Source: a bacterium
GTDB taxonomy: Bacteria; DUMJ01
DNA: 54,059 nt
NCBI GenBank assembly: GCA_012839925.1
Contig: DUMJ01000064.1
Span: forward strand, 1-54,059
Reading direction: 5' to 3'
Of the stretch, positions 43,902 through 51,129 are shown piece by piece (within the stretch, counting starts at the first letter, position 1; each line of letters starts with the position of its first letter). Below the pieces are notes generated by a model. The model did not search any database and was not told the origin of the DNA. It saw nothing but the letters and a program-made list of their open reading frames with translations. Made by a program: the position numbers and the translations under genes.

Positions 43902-45851
43902 CTATTGCTCTATAAAACACTGCTCAGGATGAGCTCGCCCCTGAGAGCCAAAGCTTAAGTCTTGTACCCAGTCTTCAGGCCAATTATGAAAATTATTCTT
44001 TACTAAAAAGATGTAAGGTAATTTTCTACCTCCAGCCCCGATAATCCAGAGATTCTTAGCATGAAGTCTAAATATTTCTCTACCGATATTATCCCTCGAG
44101 ATAGGATTTACAGTGACCTTATACTTTTCCCACAATTCTATTACTTTTAGTGCATCTCCCTCCGGCTTTTCTCCAGCCTTACCTCCACTTTGATACCATC
44201 TAGCCCATTCACCAGCCCAAGCAGTCCATCCTGTCATATTAAAAGCACTTGCACCTATAAGAAGAGGATTAGTAGAAAACCCTTGAGTTACTACTTCATG
44301 CTCATTGGCGTTTACTCTAGTGGTCCATAAACTATTTTCCTCCACTTTTACAGCTGTCTTAACACCAACTGCGTTCCAATATTTTGACACCATATCTGCA
44401 ACATCTATCCATTGAAGGGGTTGACGAGTTTCAATAGTTAACTCTAACCTTTTACCATCTGGTCTTATTCTCCATCCATCTGCTCCACGTCTTAAACCGA
44501 TTTTATCTAAAAGTTCTTCAGCCGCTTTAGGATTATACTCAGCATAAACTTTAGCAAATTCTTCTTTATAAAGTGGAGAAGGTGGTACAATTGTGGGTTG
44601 AAGTGGCTCACAAAGTCCAAAATAGAGAAGCTCGTTTATCTCCACCCTATTTATCGCTAAAGACATTGCCTGGCGGAATCTCACATCTCTAAAAATCTTC
44701 CTTATCACAGGGTCTTTTGCAGTTTGATTGAACATTATAGTTGGCTCTCCAGGATAGAGTCCCGGCCACTTTACCACCTTATAGCCACCTTTTTCTCGGT
44801 TCGACATGTAAAGGTCATAATCTTCCAATCTAAAACCTACCCCCTGCATCTCCCCTTCACCAGCCATTATCTTTAAAAAACCTATGTTCCAATCTGAAAC
44901 ATAATAAGCCCTGATAGTATCTATATAAGGGAGTTGATTCCCCTCTGGATCTATCTTCCAATAATAAGGGTTCCTTTCAGCCTTCGTCCCATCTGGACCC
45001 CAAGGTATAGTTACACGCCAAGCCCAAATGACTGGAAGCTCAGTATTAACAGTTGCATCATTCTTTTGGGCAAAGAGTTGATACCAGAATTGTAGCCCCG
45101 CCTCTTTTACCATTGCATCAAGTTTTTCTTTTGGGGTATATTTAGGATGGAATTGTTTTAGATAGTGTTTAGGGGCATAAGGGTATTTAGCTGCAGCTAA
45201 CTCATAAAGGATTAGAGGATACGGTTGAGAAAAATTCATCTCAATAGTATAGTTATCTATTTTTTTAATCTTAGCTACTTCTCCCCCTACTATTAACCAT
45301 GTAGGAATAGTTGGAGTAAGCTCTTTGTTAAGGAGAATATCCTCATACCAAAATATAATATCATCGGCAGTAAAGGATTCTCCATCTGACCATCTTATCC
45401 CTTTCCTTAAATACAGAGTTAGTGTTTTTGTATCCTTTGAAAGATTCCATCTTTCTGCGATGTTTGGTTCTATCTTAGTTAGATCTGGACCACAGATACG
45501 TACTAGTGGCTCATAGGATATTAGAAAATTAATGCCGTACGCCGCCAATGGAGTATATCTTCTCCAGGTTCCACCATATTCTCCTACCTTCTCTATTGGT
45601 TGAACTATTGCAGGACTACTAGATAACCTTTCTTCGACAGGAGGAAGTTTTCCCTGTTTTACCAGCTCTCTTAATTGAGGCGCCTCGTTAAATTTGGTTA
45701 TCTTTTTACCTGTGAGTCTCTGATAGTCAGAGAGGTTATACTGACCCCCAGGATCTATCTTCTGTGTAGCAGAAAAACTTACAGTTATAACTCCCAAGAT
45801 CAAAGCAAAAGCTAACATCAAACTGAGAAATATCGATAACGTTTTTCTCAT
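43902..45851 (-). CDS. Family 5 extracellular solute-binding protein (peptide/oligosaccharide ABC transporter)
   Basis: 649 residues. Signal peptide at 1-29 (MRKTLSIFLSLMLAFALILGVITVSFSA), no lipobox Cys. SBP family 5 pattern: GTWRRYTPLAAYG, EPNIAERWNLSKDTKTLTLYLRKGIRWSDGESFTADDIIFWYEDIL near 125-170 is the family hallmark, and DVRFRQAMSLAINRVEINELLYFG near 390. Family members bind oligopeptides, nickel or, often in thermophiles, oligosaccharides. No DppB/C/D/F permease or ATPase genes are in the cluster, so it must use components encoded elsewhere. AAAGGAGG before ATG. Confidence 0.92.
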   Translation of the reverse strand: MRKTLSIFLSLMLAFALILGVITVSFSATQKIDPGGQYNLSDYQRLTGKKITKFNEAPQLRELVKQGKLPPVEERLSSSPAIVQPIEKVGEYGGTWRRYTPLAAYGINFLISYEPLVRICGPDLTKIEPNIAERWNLSKDTKTLTLYLRKGIRWSDGESFTADDIIFWYEDILLNKELTPTIPTWLIVGGEVAKIKKIDNYTIEMNFSQPYPLILYELAAAKYPYAPKHYLKQFHPKYTPKEKLDAMVKEAGLQFWYQLFAQKNDATVNTELPVIWAWRVTIPWGPDGTKAERNPYYWKIDPEGNQLPYIDTIRAYYVSDWNIGFLKIMAGEGEMQGVGFRLEDYDLYMSNREKGGYKVVKWPGLYPGEPTIMFNQTAKDPVIRKIFRDVRFRQAMSLAINRVEINELLYFGLCEPLQPTIVPPSPLYKEEFAKVYAEYNPKAAEELLDKIGLRRGADGWRIRPDGKRLELTIETRQPLQWIDVADMVSKYWNAVGVKTAVKVEENSLWTTRVNANEHEVVTQGFSTNPLLIGASAFNMTGWTAWAGEWARWYQSGGKAGEKPEGDALKVIELWEKYKVTVNPISRDNIGREIFRLHAKNLWIIGAGGRKLPYIFLVKNNFHNWPEDWVQDLSFGSQGRAHPEQCFIEQ

Positions 45852-46013
45852 TACTTTATTCCTCCTTTTAAATTTATTAATCTTAAGCCCTCCTCTTTTG
45901 CCTCATCAGACTATTCCGGTCTTTTATTAGTTTAAAATAAGTTTCTCCTTGATCACCACCTCCTCTCTTTGTTTGCTCGAAATTCTCTCCTGTTCATTCC
46001 TCAATGGTACCTA

Positions 46014-47183
46014 TCATAGATTGATATACCTATCCAGGTCTTTGCGGAACAGCTCTTTTATTACCAGTGTGGCAGACCCAATAGGACAGGACAGACTGCC
46101 TAGTTTTGAAACAGTTATCTCAGGGATAGGAGGAAGTGCATGGAGTCTTATCGCTCTTTTTACTGGCTCAAGTATAAGTTCTCCTGCCTCAGCTAATTCA
46201 TCAGCCAGAATAATTAGTTCAGGGTTAAAAAAGTTTATAATATTAGCGATGCCTATACCCAGGTACTCTCCAACCTCTTCAAATATGTTCAGGATAAATT
46301 TATCTCCCTCTTTACCAGCCTGGATTATCTCTTCAAATAATCTGTCTTCATTAATGGGTGAAAATCTTGTATACGCATTATTCTCGATACCCTCCAGTAC
46401 CTTCTCTATAATCGTTTCTGTGGAGACATAAGGTTCAAGGCATCCGTAATTTCCGCATTTACACTTTCTACCATCTTTCTCTATCACCATATGTCCAAAT
46501 TCTCCAGCACGGAAATTTGGTCCTGAATATATAGAACCATTAATAACAATACCTGCACTTATACCTCTCCCAGCACCTATACAGAGAAGATTATCTTTCC
46601 CTATCCCTGCCCCGTACCAGAGTTCCCCCAAAGTAATAGCTCTTACGTTGTCTTCCATAAAAAAGGGAATTCCTAGACCGTTGAGGAATTCTTCCACATA
46701 TACATCTTTCCAGCCTAAAACAGCGGAAAAGATTACTCTTTTATTCTTTGGATCTATAAGACCAGGGATTCCAAGACCCAAACCTAAAAATCTCTCTTTT
46801 TCTAAATCCTCTGTAAGTGATCTGTAAAGTCTAACTGTTTCACTGAATATAGATGCTGGATCAGATGTTTCTATGTCAATTTTTTTTCTTTTTAAAATAT
46901 CTCCACCCAATCCTATAGCTACCCCACTTATATATCTAGAATCTATCTCTATCCCTACAGCAATATGAGTACTATTACTCAAAGAAAGATTTATAGGTCT
47001 TCTTCCTCTTTTTTTACCAGATGAGGGTACTTCAGAAATAAAGCCCATTTTGATAAGTTTGTCAGTAACATCTGTAATAGTGGCAGGACTTAAAGATGTC
47101 TTTTTTGCTATCTCATAACGATTTATAGGACCGTATTTTCTTATCGTATTTAATACCAATATTATTGTTGACTCTCTTCTCAA
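46014..47183 (-). CDS. ROK-family transcriptional regulator
   Basis: 389 residues. N-terminal winged helix-turn-helix (YGPINRYEIAKKTSLSPATITDVTDKLIKMGFISEV), then the ROK domain: VGIEIDSRYISGVAIGLGG, LGLGLGIPGLIDPKNKRV, GAGRGISAGIVINGSIYSG, GEFGHMVIEKDG and zinc motif CKCGNYGCLEPY. Residues needed for sugar kinase activity are partly present, but the helix-turn-helix makes it a regulator of the NagC/XylR type, responding to a sugar. Starts at TTG 47183 with AGGAG seven bases before. It lies at the head of the solute-binding/sialidase-like cluster, 162 bases upstream of the SBP gene. Confidence 0.9.
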   Translation of the reverse strand: MRRESTIILVLNTIRKYGPINRYEIAKKTSLSPATITDVTDKLIKMGFISEVPSSGKKRGRRPINLSLSNSTHIAVGIEIDSRYISGVAIGLGGDILKRKKIDIETSDPASIFSETVRLYRSLTEDLEKERFLGLGLGIPGLIDPKNKRVIFSAVLGWKDVYVEEFLNGLGIPFFMEDNVRAITLGELWYGAGIGKDNLLCIGAGRGISAGIVINGSIYSGPNFRAGEFGHMVIEKDGRKCKCGNYGCLEPYVSTETIIEKVLEGIENNAYTRFSPINEDRLFEEIIQAGKEGDKFILNIFEEVGEYLGIGIANIINFFNPELIILADELAEAGELILEPVKRAIRLHALPPIPEITVSKLGSLSCPIGSATLVIKELFRKDLDRYINL

Positions 47184-47212
47184 AAGAATACTCCTATTTT
47201 TTATTTTCTAAA

Positions 47213-47240
47213 ATTATAACACTTTAAAACCCCCTGTCAA
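47213..47240 (-). promoter_or_regulatory. Strong promoter of the ROK regulator and probably the whole sugar cluster
   Basis: Minus strand: TTGACA at 47240-47235, 16-base spacer, TATAAT at 47218-47213; both hexamers perfect. A 7-bp inverted pair TTCTAAA (47206-47212)/TTTAGAA (47253-47259) flanks it and could be a weak operator. No equally clear promoter is seen in the 162 bases before the solute-binding gene. Confidence 0.75.
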
Positions 47241-47345
47241 TAGATTTCAAGGTTTAGAATATAAAATTAAAAGGACTGTTTCCTCTGTTCATTTTTCGAA
47301 CTTTAAAATGAAAAAGCACATATTATCTCTGATAAAGAATTATGT

Positions 47346-47351
47346 TATAAT
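47346..47351 (+). promoter_or_regulatory. -10 box for the truncated RadC-like gene, leaderless start
   Basis: TATAAT at 47346-47351, eight bases before the ATG at 47360, with no Shine-Dalgarno sequence. The -35 (TTATCT at 47323) is weak. Confidence 0.45.
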
Positions 47352-47359
47352 GATTGAAG

Positions 47360-47911
47360 ATGGATAAAGAAGGGACACTTGACTATCTGGCAATTAAGAA
47401 TATATATCCGATGTATAGCAGGAAGGGGAAGGTCTTCTTGAATGGAAAAGATGCTAAGAGTTTAACTCAGAAGGAAAGAGAAGAATTCATAGGGATATTA
47501 CAGATAAAAAGTCTGGAAGATTGTAAAAAGATAAGAGAAGAGATAAAAGGAAAGGCGAATAATCATAGGGTAAATAACTTTGCTAAGGCAATACAGATAA
47601 AAGCAGCATTAGAGCTTGGCAAAAGATTAAATAGAGAGGAGGTGGAATTTGGATTAAAAATAAAGAATCCAAAAGATGTGGTCAGATATGTAAAGGAATA
47701 TTATTCTCCGTACATCAAGGATACTAATAAAGAAATATTTAATCTGACTCTTTTAGACTATCGAAATAAAGTGATTGGTAACATTGAGTTGAGCAAGGGT
47801 AATGTAAATTCTGGCATAGTGGATCCCAGAAAAATAATTAGAGAGGCTACAGTAAAGTCTGCATCTTTTGTGGTTCTGGTACATAATCATCCTTTGGGAC
47901 TAATAAAATAG
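47360..47911 (+). CDS. RadC-like JAB/MPN protein, C-terminally truncated (possible pseudogene)
   Basis: 183 residues. AKAIQIKAALELGKRL near 75 is the helix-hairpin-helix end typical before the RadC MPN domain. KNPKDVVRYVKEYY, NLTLLDYRNKVIGNIELSKGNVNSGIVDPRKIIREATVKSASFVVLVHNHPLG is the RadC MPN core. The JAMM zinc site should continue H-x-H-x7-S-x2-D, but translation stops five residues after HNHP (LGLIK-stop), so the Ser and Asp ligands and the last helix are missing. No remnant of the lost part is seen in other frames: the next gene starts 13 bases later. Likely a decayed gene or a non-enzymatic stub. An in-frame TTG at 47354 is an alternative start. Confidence 0.75.
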   Translation: MDKEGTLDYLAIKNIYPMYSRKGKVFLNGKDAKSLTQKEREEFIGILQIKSLEDCKKIREEIKGKANNHRVNNFAKAIQIKAALELGKRLNREEVEFGLKIKNPKDVVRYVKEYYSPYIKDTNKEIFNLTLLDYRNKVIGNIELSKGNVNSGIVDPRKIIREATVKSASFVVLVHNHPLGLIK

Positions 47912-47924
47912 GAGGTAGAGGAAG

Positions 47925-49151
47925 ATGAAAAGAAGGTTATTAGTACTGCTTATCTTAGGATTATTTATCATACCCACTCTAATTCAGGGAGCTGAACCTG
48001 AGTTAAAAACTATTATTATAGAACCACCCCCGGGTGCAGAATTTAAAGTAGATGTCTGGACTGATAAGGGAGATAACGCTAAATATAATGTTGGGGAAAA
48101 ATTAATTATCTATTTCAAGGTAACTCAGGACGCATATGTGTATATATGGGATATCAATGCTAATGGAGAAGTTAGACTTATATTTCCTAATAAATACAAT
48201 CAGGATAACTTTGTTAGAGCTAACATAGTGTATTCTATCCCTTCTTCGAGGGATACTTATAGCCTAAAGATTGCACCTCCTGCTGGAAGAGAGGTAATTC
48301 ATATCCTGGCCAGTAAGACACCTATCTCCACTCTGGAGGAGTACAAGGGGATGATGGATAGAGATCCTTTTCCTCTCATCCCGCAAGCCCCAGAAATTTT
48401 TACCGATAAGGTAAAAAGAACCATAGAGATTGTCCCAACCCCCACACAATGGACAACAGATAATGCTATCTTCTACGTTGCAGAAGGTCCAACATCTACT
48501 ACCACTGGAAGACTGATAGTGGAGAGTAACCCCAGGGGTGCTAGTATTACTCTGGACGGAAGATTCTTAGGTTATACCCCATATGATGGACAGGTCCCTG
48601 TAGGAAGACACACTGTAAGACTGGACCTTGCCGGCTATCAGCCGTATACTACGGAGGTAAATGTAACAACCACACAAATTTCCAGGATTGACGTCAGACT
48701 TACACCCATACCTGCCGCTACTGGAAGACTGATAGTGGAGAGTAACCCCAGGGGTGCTAGTATTACTCTGGACGGAAGATCCTTAGGTTATACTCCATAT
48801 GATGGACAGGTCCCTGTAGGAAGACACACTGTAAGACTGGACCTTGCCGGCTATCAGCCGTATACTACGGAGGTAAATGTAACACCCAATAAGACAGCTA
48901 AAATTGACGTAAAACTTAACCCTATATTATCTATGGAAGGGGAATTTAATATAACCAGCATCCCTTCTAATGCTGAGGTATTTATAAATGGAGAAAGAAA
49001 GGGAAAAACAACCCTGAGAGTCAAAAAGCTAAAGCCAGGAAGATATCAGGTAACGATAATTAAACCTGGATACGAGACTTTCGTAGCTTACTATGAGGTT
49101 TTTCCAGGACAGACAACTAATATTAACATATCACTAAACCCTATAAGATAG
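47925..49151 (+). CDS. Exported DUF4384 and triple-PEGA protein
   Basis: 408 residues. Signal peptide 1-23 (RRLLVLLILGLFIIPTLIQG-A). DUF4384-type domain near 35-140: YNVGEKLIIYFKVTQDAYVYIWDINANGEVRLIFPN and REVIHILASK. Then three PEGA domains at about 195-262, 267-335 and 340-408, each with a (L/F)-x-(V/I)-x-S-(N/I)-P-x-(G/N)-A core and a final GYxx(Y/F)xxxxxV. PEGA domains are found in surface and periplasmic proteins and may bind wall polymers. The first two PEGA units are nearly identical at DNA level. AGGAGG and GAGGAAG precede the ATG. Function unknown. Confidence 0.87.
   Translation: MKRRLLVLLILGLFIIPTLIQGAEPELKTIIIEPPPGAEFKVDVWTDKGDNAKYNVGEKLIIYFKVTQDAYVYIWDINANGEVRLIFPNKYNQDNFVRANIVYSIPSSRDTYSLKIAPPAGREVIHILASKTPISTLEEYKGMMDRDPFPLIPQAPEIFTDKVKRTIEIVPTPTQWTTDNAIFYVAEGPTSTTTGRLIVESNPRGASITLDGRFLGYTPYDGQVPVGRHTVRLDLAGYQPYTTEVNVTTTQISRIDVRLTPIPAATGRLIVESNPRGASITLDGRSLGYTPYDGQVPVGRHTVRLDLAGYQPYTTEVNVTPNKTAKIDVKLNPILSMEGEFNITSIPSNAEVFINGERKGKTTLRVKKLKPGRYQVTIIKPGYETFVAYYEVFPGQTTNINISLNPIR
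48504..48668 (+). repeat. PEGA-encoding tandem repeat, unit 1
   Basis: 165 bases that recur at 48720-48884 with only two differences seen by eye (T/C in AGAT(T/C)CTTAGG and C/T in TTATAC(C/T)CCATA). The period is 216 bases (72 codons); the 51-base linkers between units are different. Confidence 0.9.
48720..48884 (+). repeat. PEGA-encoding tandem repeat, unit 2
   Basis: Second copy of the 165-base unit at 48504-48668. The third PEGA domain (from about 48940) is diverged, so the duplication or gene conversion affecting units 1 and 2 is recent. Confidence 0.9.
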
Positions 49152-49202
49152 TCAGAATAACTAGGTGAGTAATCGCAAGGTGTGATGATGCCACCTTACA
49201 AA

Positions 49203-49230
49203 GTAGAGCCCCTGTTAACAGGGGCTCTAC
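49203..49230 (+). terminator. Perfect hairpin after the PEGA gene, possible terminator
   Basis: Stem GTAGAGCCCCTG/CAGGGGCTCTAC, 12 bp with TTAA loop. No T run follows on either strand (TAAATAGAGC on plus). A smaller AAGGTG/CACCTT stem (49177-49182, 49192-49197) lies just before it. It could end the PEGA transcript or stop the tRNA transcript coming from the right. Confidence 0.5.
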
Positions 49231-49308
49231 TAAATAGAGCTATACAATAATTTAATCTTCAACTTTTGCATGGGAAAAACAAGAATAACTGGGAAATAAT
49301 AAAAAATC

Positions 49309-49384
49309 TGGTAGCCCCTAGGGGAGTCGAACCCCTGTCTTCGAGCTGAGAACCCGACGTCCTTGGCCACTAGACGAAGGGGCC
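49309..49384 (-). tRNA. tRNA-Glu, anticodon CTC
   Basis: Cloverleaf closes fully on the minus strand: acceptor GGCCCCT/AGGGGCT (first pair G-T), anticodon stem TCGGG/CTCGA with loop TTCTCAG (anticodon CTC), T stem AGGGG/CCCCT with TTCGACT loop. Discriminator A and CCA (49311-49309) are encoded. A T-rich stretch (GATTTTTTATT) follows directly and may end transcription. Confidence 0.96.
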
Positions 49385-49390
49385 AGTCAA

Positions 49391-49419
49391 TTGACTAAAT
49401 GCAGTAATTATATTACAAT
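49391..49419 (+). promoter_or_regulatory. Promoter of the exonuclease/GIY-YIG gene, near-leaderless
   Basis: Plus strand: TTGACT at 49391-49396, 17-base spacer, TACAAT at 49414-49419. The ATG is at 49432, only 12 bases after the -10 box, leaving a leader of about five bases and no ribosome site. Confidence 0.6.
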
Positions 49420-49438
49420 ATATTAGACTATATGTCAA
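49410..49438 (-). promoter_or_regulatory. Promoter of tRNA-Glu
   Basis: Minus strand: perfect TTGACA at 49438-49433, 17-base spacer, -10 TAATAT at 49415-49410 (TATAAT three bases further on is an alternative). It fully overlaps the plus-strand promoter and its -35 box lies across the start codon of the exonuclease gene. Confidence 0.55.
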
Positions 49439-50352
49439 GAGATATGATAGAAAGAAAGTCTTTGTGGGATATAGATTATATTATAGTTGATTTTGAGACT
49501 ACCGGTAGCCTACCGTCACTTGACAGCATAATAGAGGTAGGTGCTGTTATATTCAGTAACGGTAGAATAGTTGATTCGTTCTCCAGTTTTGTCTATCCTG
49601 AAAGAAACATCCCACCTTTTATAACATTTTTAACCGGAATCACTCACGAAATGTTAAGATCTGCTCCCCAAGCTTCAGATGTAATTCCAAAGTTAATGAA
49701 ATTGATAGATGGCAAGGTATTTGTTGCCCATAACGCAAAATTCGATCTCAGTTTTTTAAACTCTCAACTGGAAAAACTAGGAATGCCTCAATATGCTGGG
49801 GATGTTCTTTGCACATTGCATCTTGCACGTCGCTTACTTAAATTACCAAGAAGAGGGTTAGACAGCCTCGCTGAATATTTTGGTATAGATATACCTCACA
49901 GACACAGGGCTTTATATGATGCAGAGGCAACGGCATTGATCCTAGAGAGACTATTTAAATTACTCAATAATGAAGGTATCTTTACCTGGAAAGAATTGCA
50001 AAAAAAACTTGATGGAGAATATGATATCCCCAAAAACTTCCTGAAACTTAAACCGATTCTTGAGTATGTTCCTCACGCACCGGGAATCATCATATTCCTC
50101 GATAAGCTGGGTGATGTGTTATATGTTACAAAGTCGAAAGATATAAAGAATAAGATATCAAATTACTTTTATATTCAGGACAATGCTCCAAAAAATAGAA
50201 AAGACCTCCTTATCAGTACTTATTCTCTGGAATATATAACAACAAATACAGAATTTGAGGCTTATCTACTAGAAAAAGAGCTATTACAGATATTAGAACC
50301 AAGATTCAACAGAATATACAAAAAGGGGACATCCAGTCAGACGTCTTCCTGA
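49432..50352 (+). CDS. DnaQ-like 3'-5' exonuclease fused to a degenerate GIY-YIG domain
   Basis: 306 residues. Residues 10-175: DEDDh exonuclease with IIVDFETTGS (Asp, Glu), VFVAHNAKFDLSFL (Asp), and HRALYDAEATALIL (His, Asp) all intact, like the DNA polymerase III epsilon domain. Residues 215-290: UvrC/Cho-type GIY-YIG fold, HAPGIIIFLDKLGDVLYVTKSKDIKNKISNYF, but the first Tyr is Ile (GII), the YIG-type Gly is Thr (YVTK) and the catalytic Arg position is Asn, so nuclease activity of this half is unlikely. EFEAYLLEKELLQILEPRFN near 273 matches the UvrC N-domain end. Probably DNA repair. A Met at residue 5 is an alternative start. Confidence 0.85.
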   Translation: MSRDMIERKSLWDIDYIIVDFETTGSLPSLDSIIEVGAVIFSNGRIVDSFSSFVYPERNIPPFITFLTGITHEMLRSAPQASDVIPKLMKLIDGKVFVAHNAKFDLSFLNSQLEKLGMPQYAGDVLCTLHLARRLLKLPRRGLDSLAEYFGIDIPHRHRALYDAEATALILERLFKLLNNEGIFTWKELQKKLDGEYDIPKNFLKLKPILEYVPHAPGIIIFLDKLGDVLYVTKSKDIKNKISNYFYIQDNAPKNRKDLLISTYSLEYITTNTEFEAYLLEKELLQILEPRFNRIYKKGTSSQTSS

Positions 50353-50356
50353 TCTG

Positions 50357-50572
50357 TTATCTTCTAAAAAAGATATTAAGTATTAATGAGAAGATAATGC
50401 TCAGCAATATACAGGTAACTATGGGAAAGTAAATTACCGTATTTCCTCTTCTTATTATTATGTCTCCAGGAAGTTTACCGAGGTATGGTATACGCTGAAA
50501 AAATATTAGAAAAATACCAAGTAAAATAAATACTATCCCAAAAAGAATTAATATCTTTCCCAGCATACTCAT
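50357..50572 (-). CDS. DUF2905 family two-helix membrane protein
   Basis: About 71 residues: LGKILILFGIVFILLGIFLIFF, the conserved link QRIPYLGKLPGDIIIRRGNTVIYFPI, then VTCILLSIIFSLILNIFF. This P-(Y/F)-LG-(K/R)-LPGDI core is the DUF2905 signature; function unknown. Small members often sit beside ruvAB and queA/queH. I choose ATG 50572 (AGGTG six bases before); GTG/ATG at 50581/50578 are alternatives. It ends four bases from the convergent exonuclease gene with no terminator between. Confidence 0.85.
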   Translation of the reverse strand: MSMLGKILILFGIVFILLGIFLIFFQRIPYLGKLPGDIIIRRGNTVIYFPIVTCILLSIIFSLILNIFFRR

Positions 50573-50577
50573 CTGCA

Positions 50578-51129
50578 TCACCTCAAAGAGGTAAGTCTTT
50601 TAGTCTTCTTTTGAAATCTCTCATACTCACTGAATATACATCCACAATACTTCTGCTTATAGATACCCATCTCGTCTGCCATTTTCTGTACTTCTCGCCA
50701 TTTTCCTCTAAAATCTTCATAGTAGAACTCGATATCTCCTATTTCTCTGGATATATATTCTCCAATCTCCTTTATTCTTGTATGATTCTGATATGGACTG
50801 GATAAAAGAGTGGTGGAAAAATAAGAACAACCCAACTCTTTAGCCTTTCTGGCAGCTTCAGTTAATCTAAGTTTATAACAGACATCACATCTATCATCAA
50901 GACGATTAACCACCGATCTTATATGAGTATAAGGGTCATATTCTCCTACTATAAGTTCTATCTCTTTATTTCTTGCATATCCTATGAGGGCTTCTCCCCT
51001 CAACAGGTACTCCGTCGCAGGCTGGATATTAGGGTTAAAATAATATCCTATAATTTCATACTCAGACTTTAATCTTTCTGTCGGATATATTGCGCACCTG
51101 GCACAACATATATGAAGGAGTAACTTCAT
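50578..51129 (-). CDS. queH: Epoxyqueuosine reductase QueH
   Basis: Last step of queuosine synthesis, independent of cobalamin QueG. 183 residues. LLLHICCARCAIYPTERL at the N-terminus (Cys pair and extra Cys), NRLDDRCDVCYKLRL near 75-90, FSTTLLSSPYQNH near 105, KYCGCIFSEYERF near 160: the Cys set for the [4Fe-4S] and second metal site is complete. ATGA overlap with ruvB. With queT it supports queuosine salvage in the organism. Confidence 0.93.
   Translation of the reverse strand: MKLLLHICCARCAIYPTERLKSEYEIIGYYFNPNIQPATEYLLRGEALIGYARNKEIELIVGEYDPYTHIRSVVNRLDDRCDVCYKLRLTEAARKAKELGCSYFSTTLLSSPYQNHTRIKEIGEYISREIGDIEFYYEDFRGKWREVQKMADEMGIYKQKYCGCIFSEYERFQKKTKRLTSLR

Noticed and set aside
45852..46013. 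Leader peptide or small gene between the ROK and solute-binding genes
   Set aside because: Several AGGAG-like stretches and 9-14 codon frames are present, but none has proper spacing and length; no clear promoter or riboswitch fold was seen.
45949..46431. 160-codon plus-strand ORF
   Set aside because: Lies antisense to the ROK regulator, has low-complexity Ser/Ile-rich translation and no ribosome site; a shadow frame.
35108..47183. Classical sialic acid catabolism (nan cluster)
   Set aside because: A NanA-like fold and Asp-box proteins are present, but nanE, nanK, nagA and nagB are absent, and the lyase motifs are not diagnostic.
47880..47930. Frameshift explaining the short RadC-like protein
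   Set aside because: Neither of the other two frames after HNHP continues the MPN domain, so a simple frameshift does not restore it.
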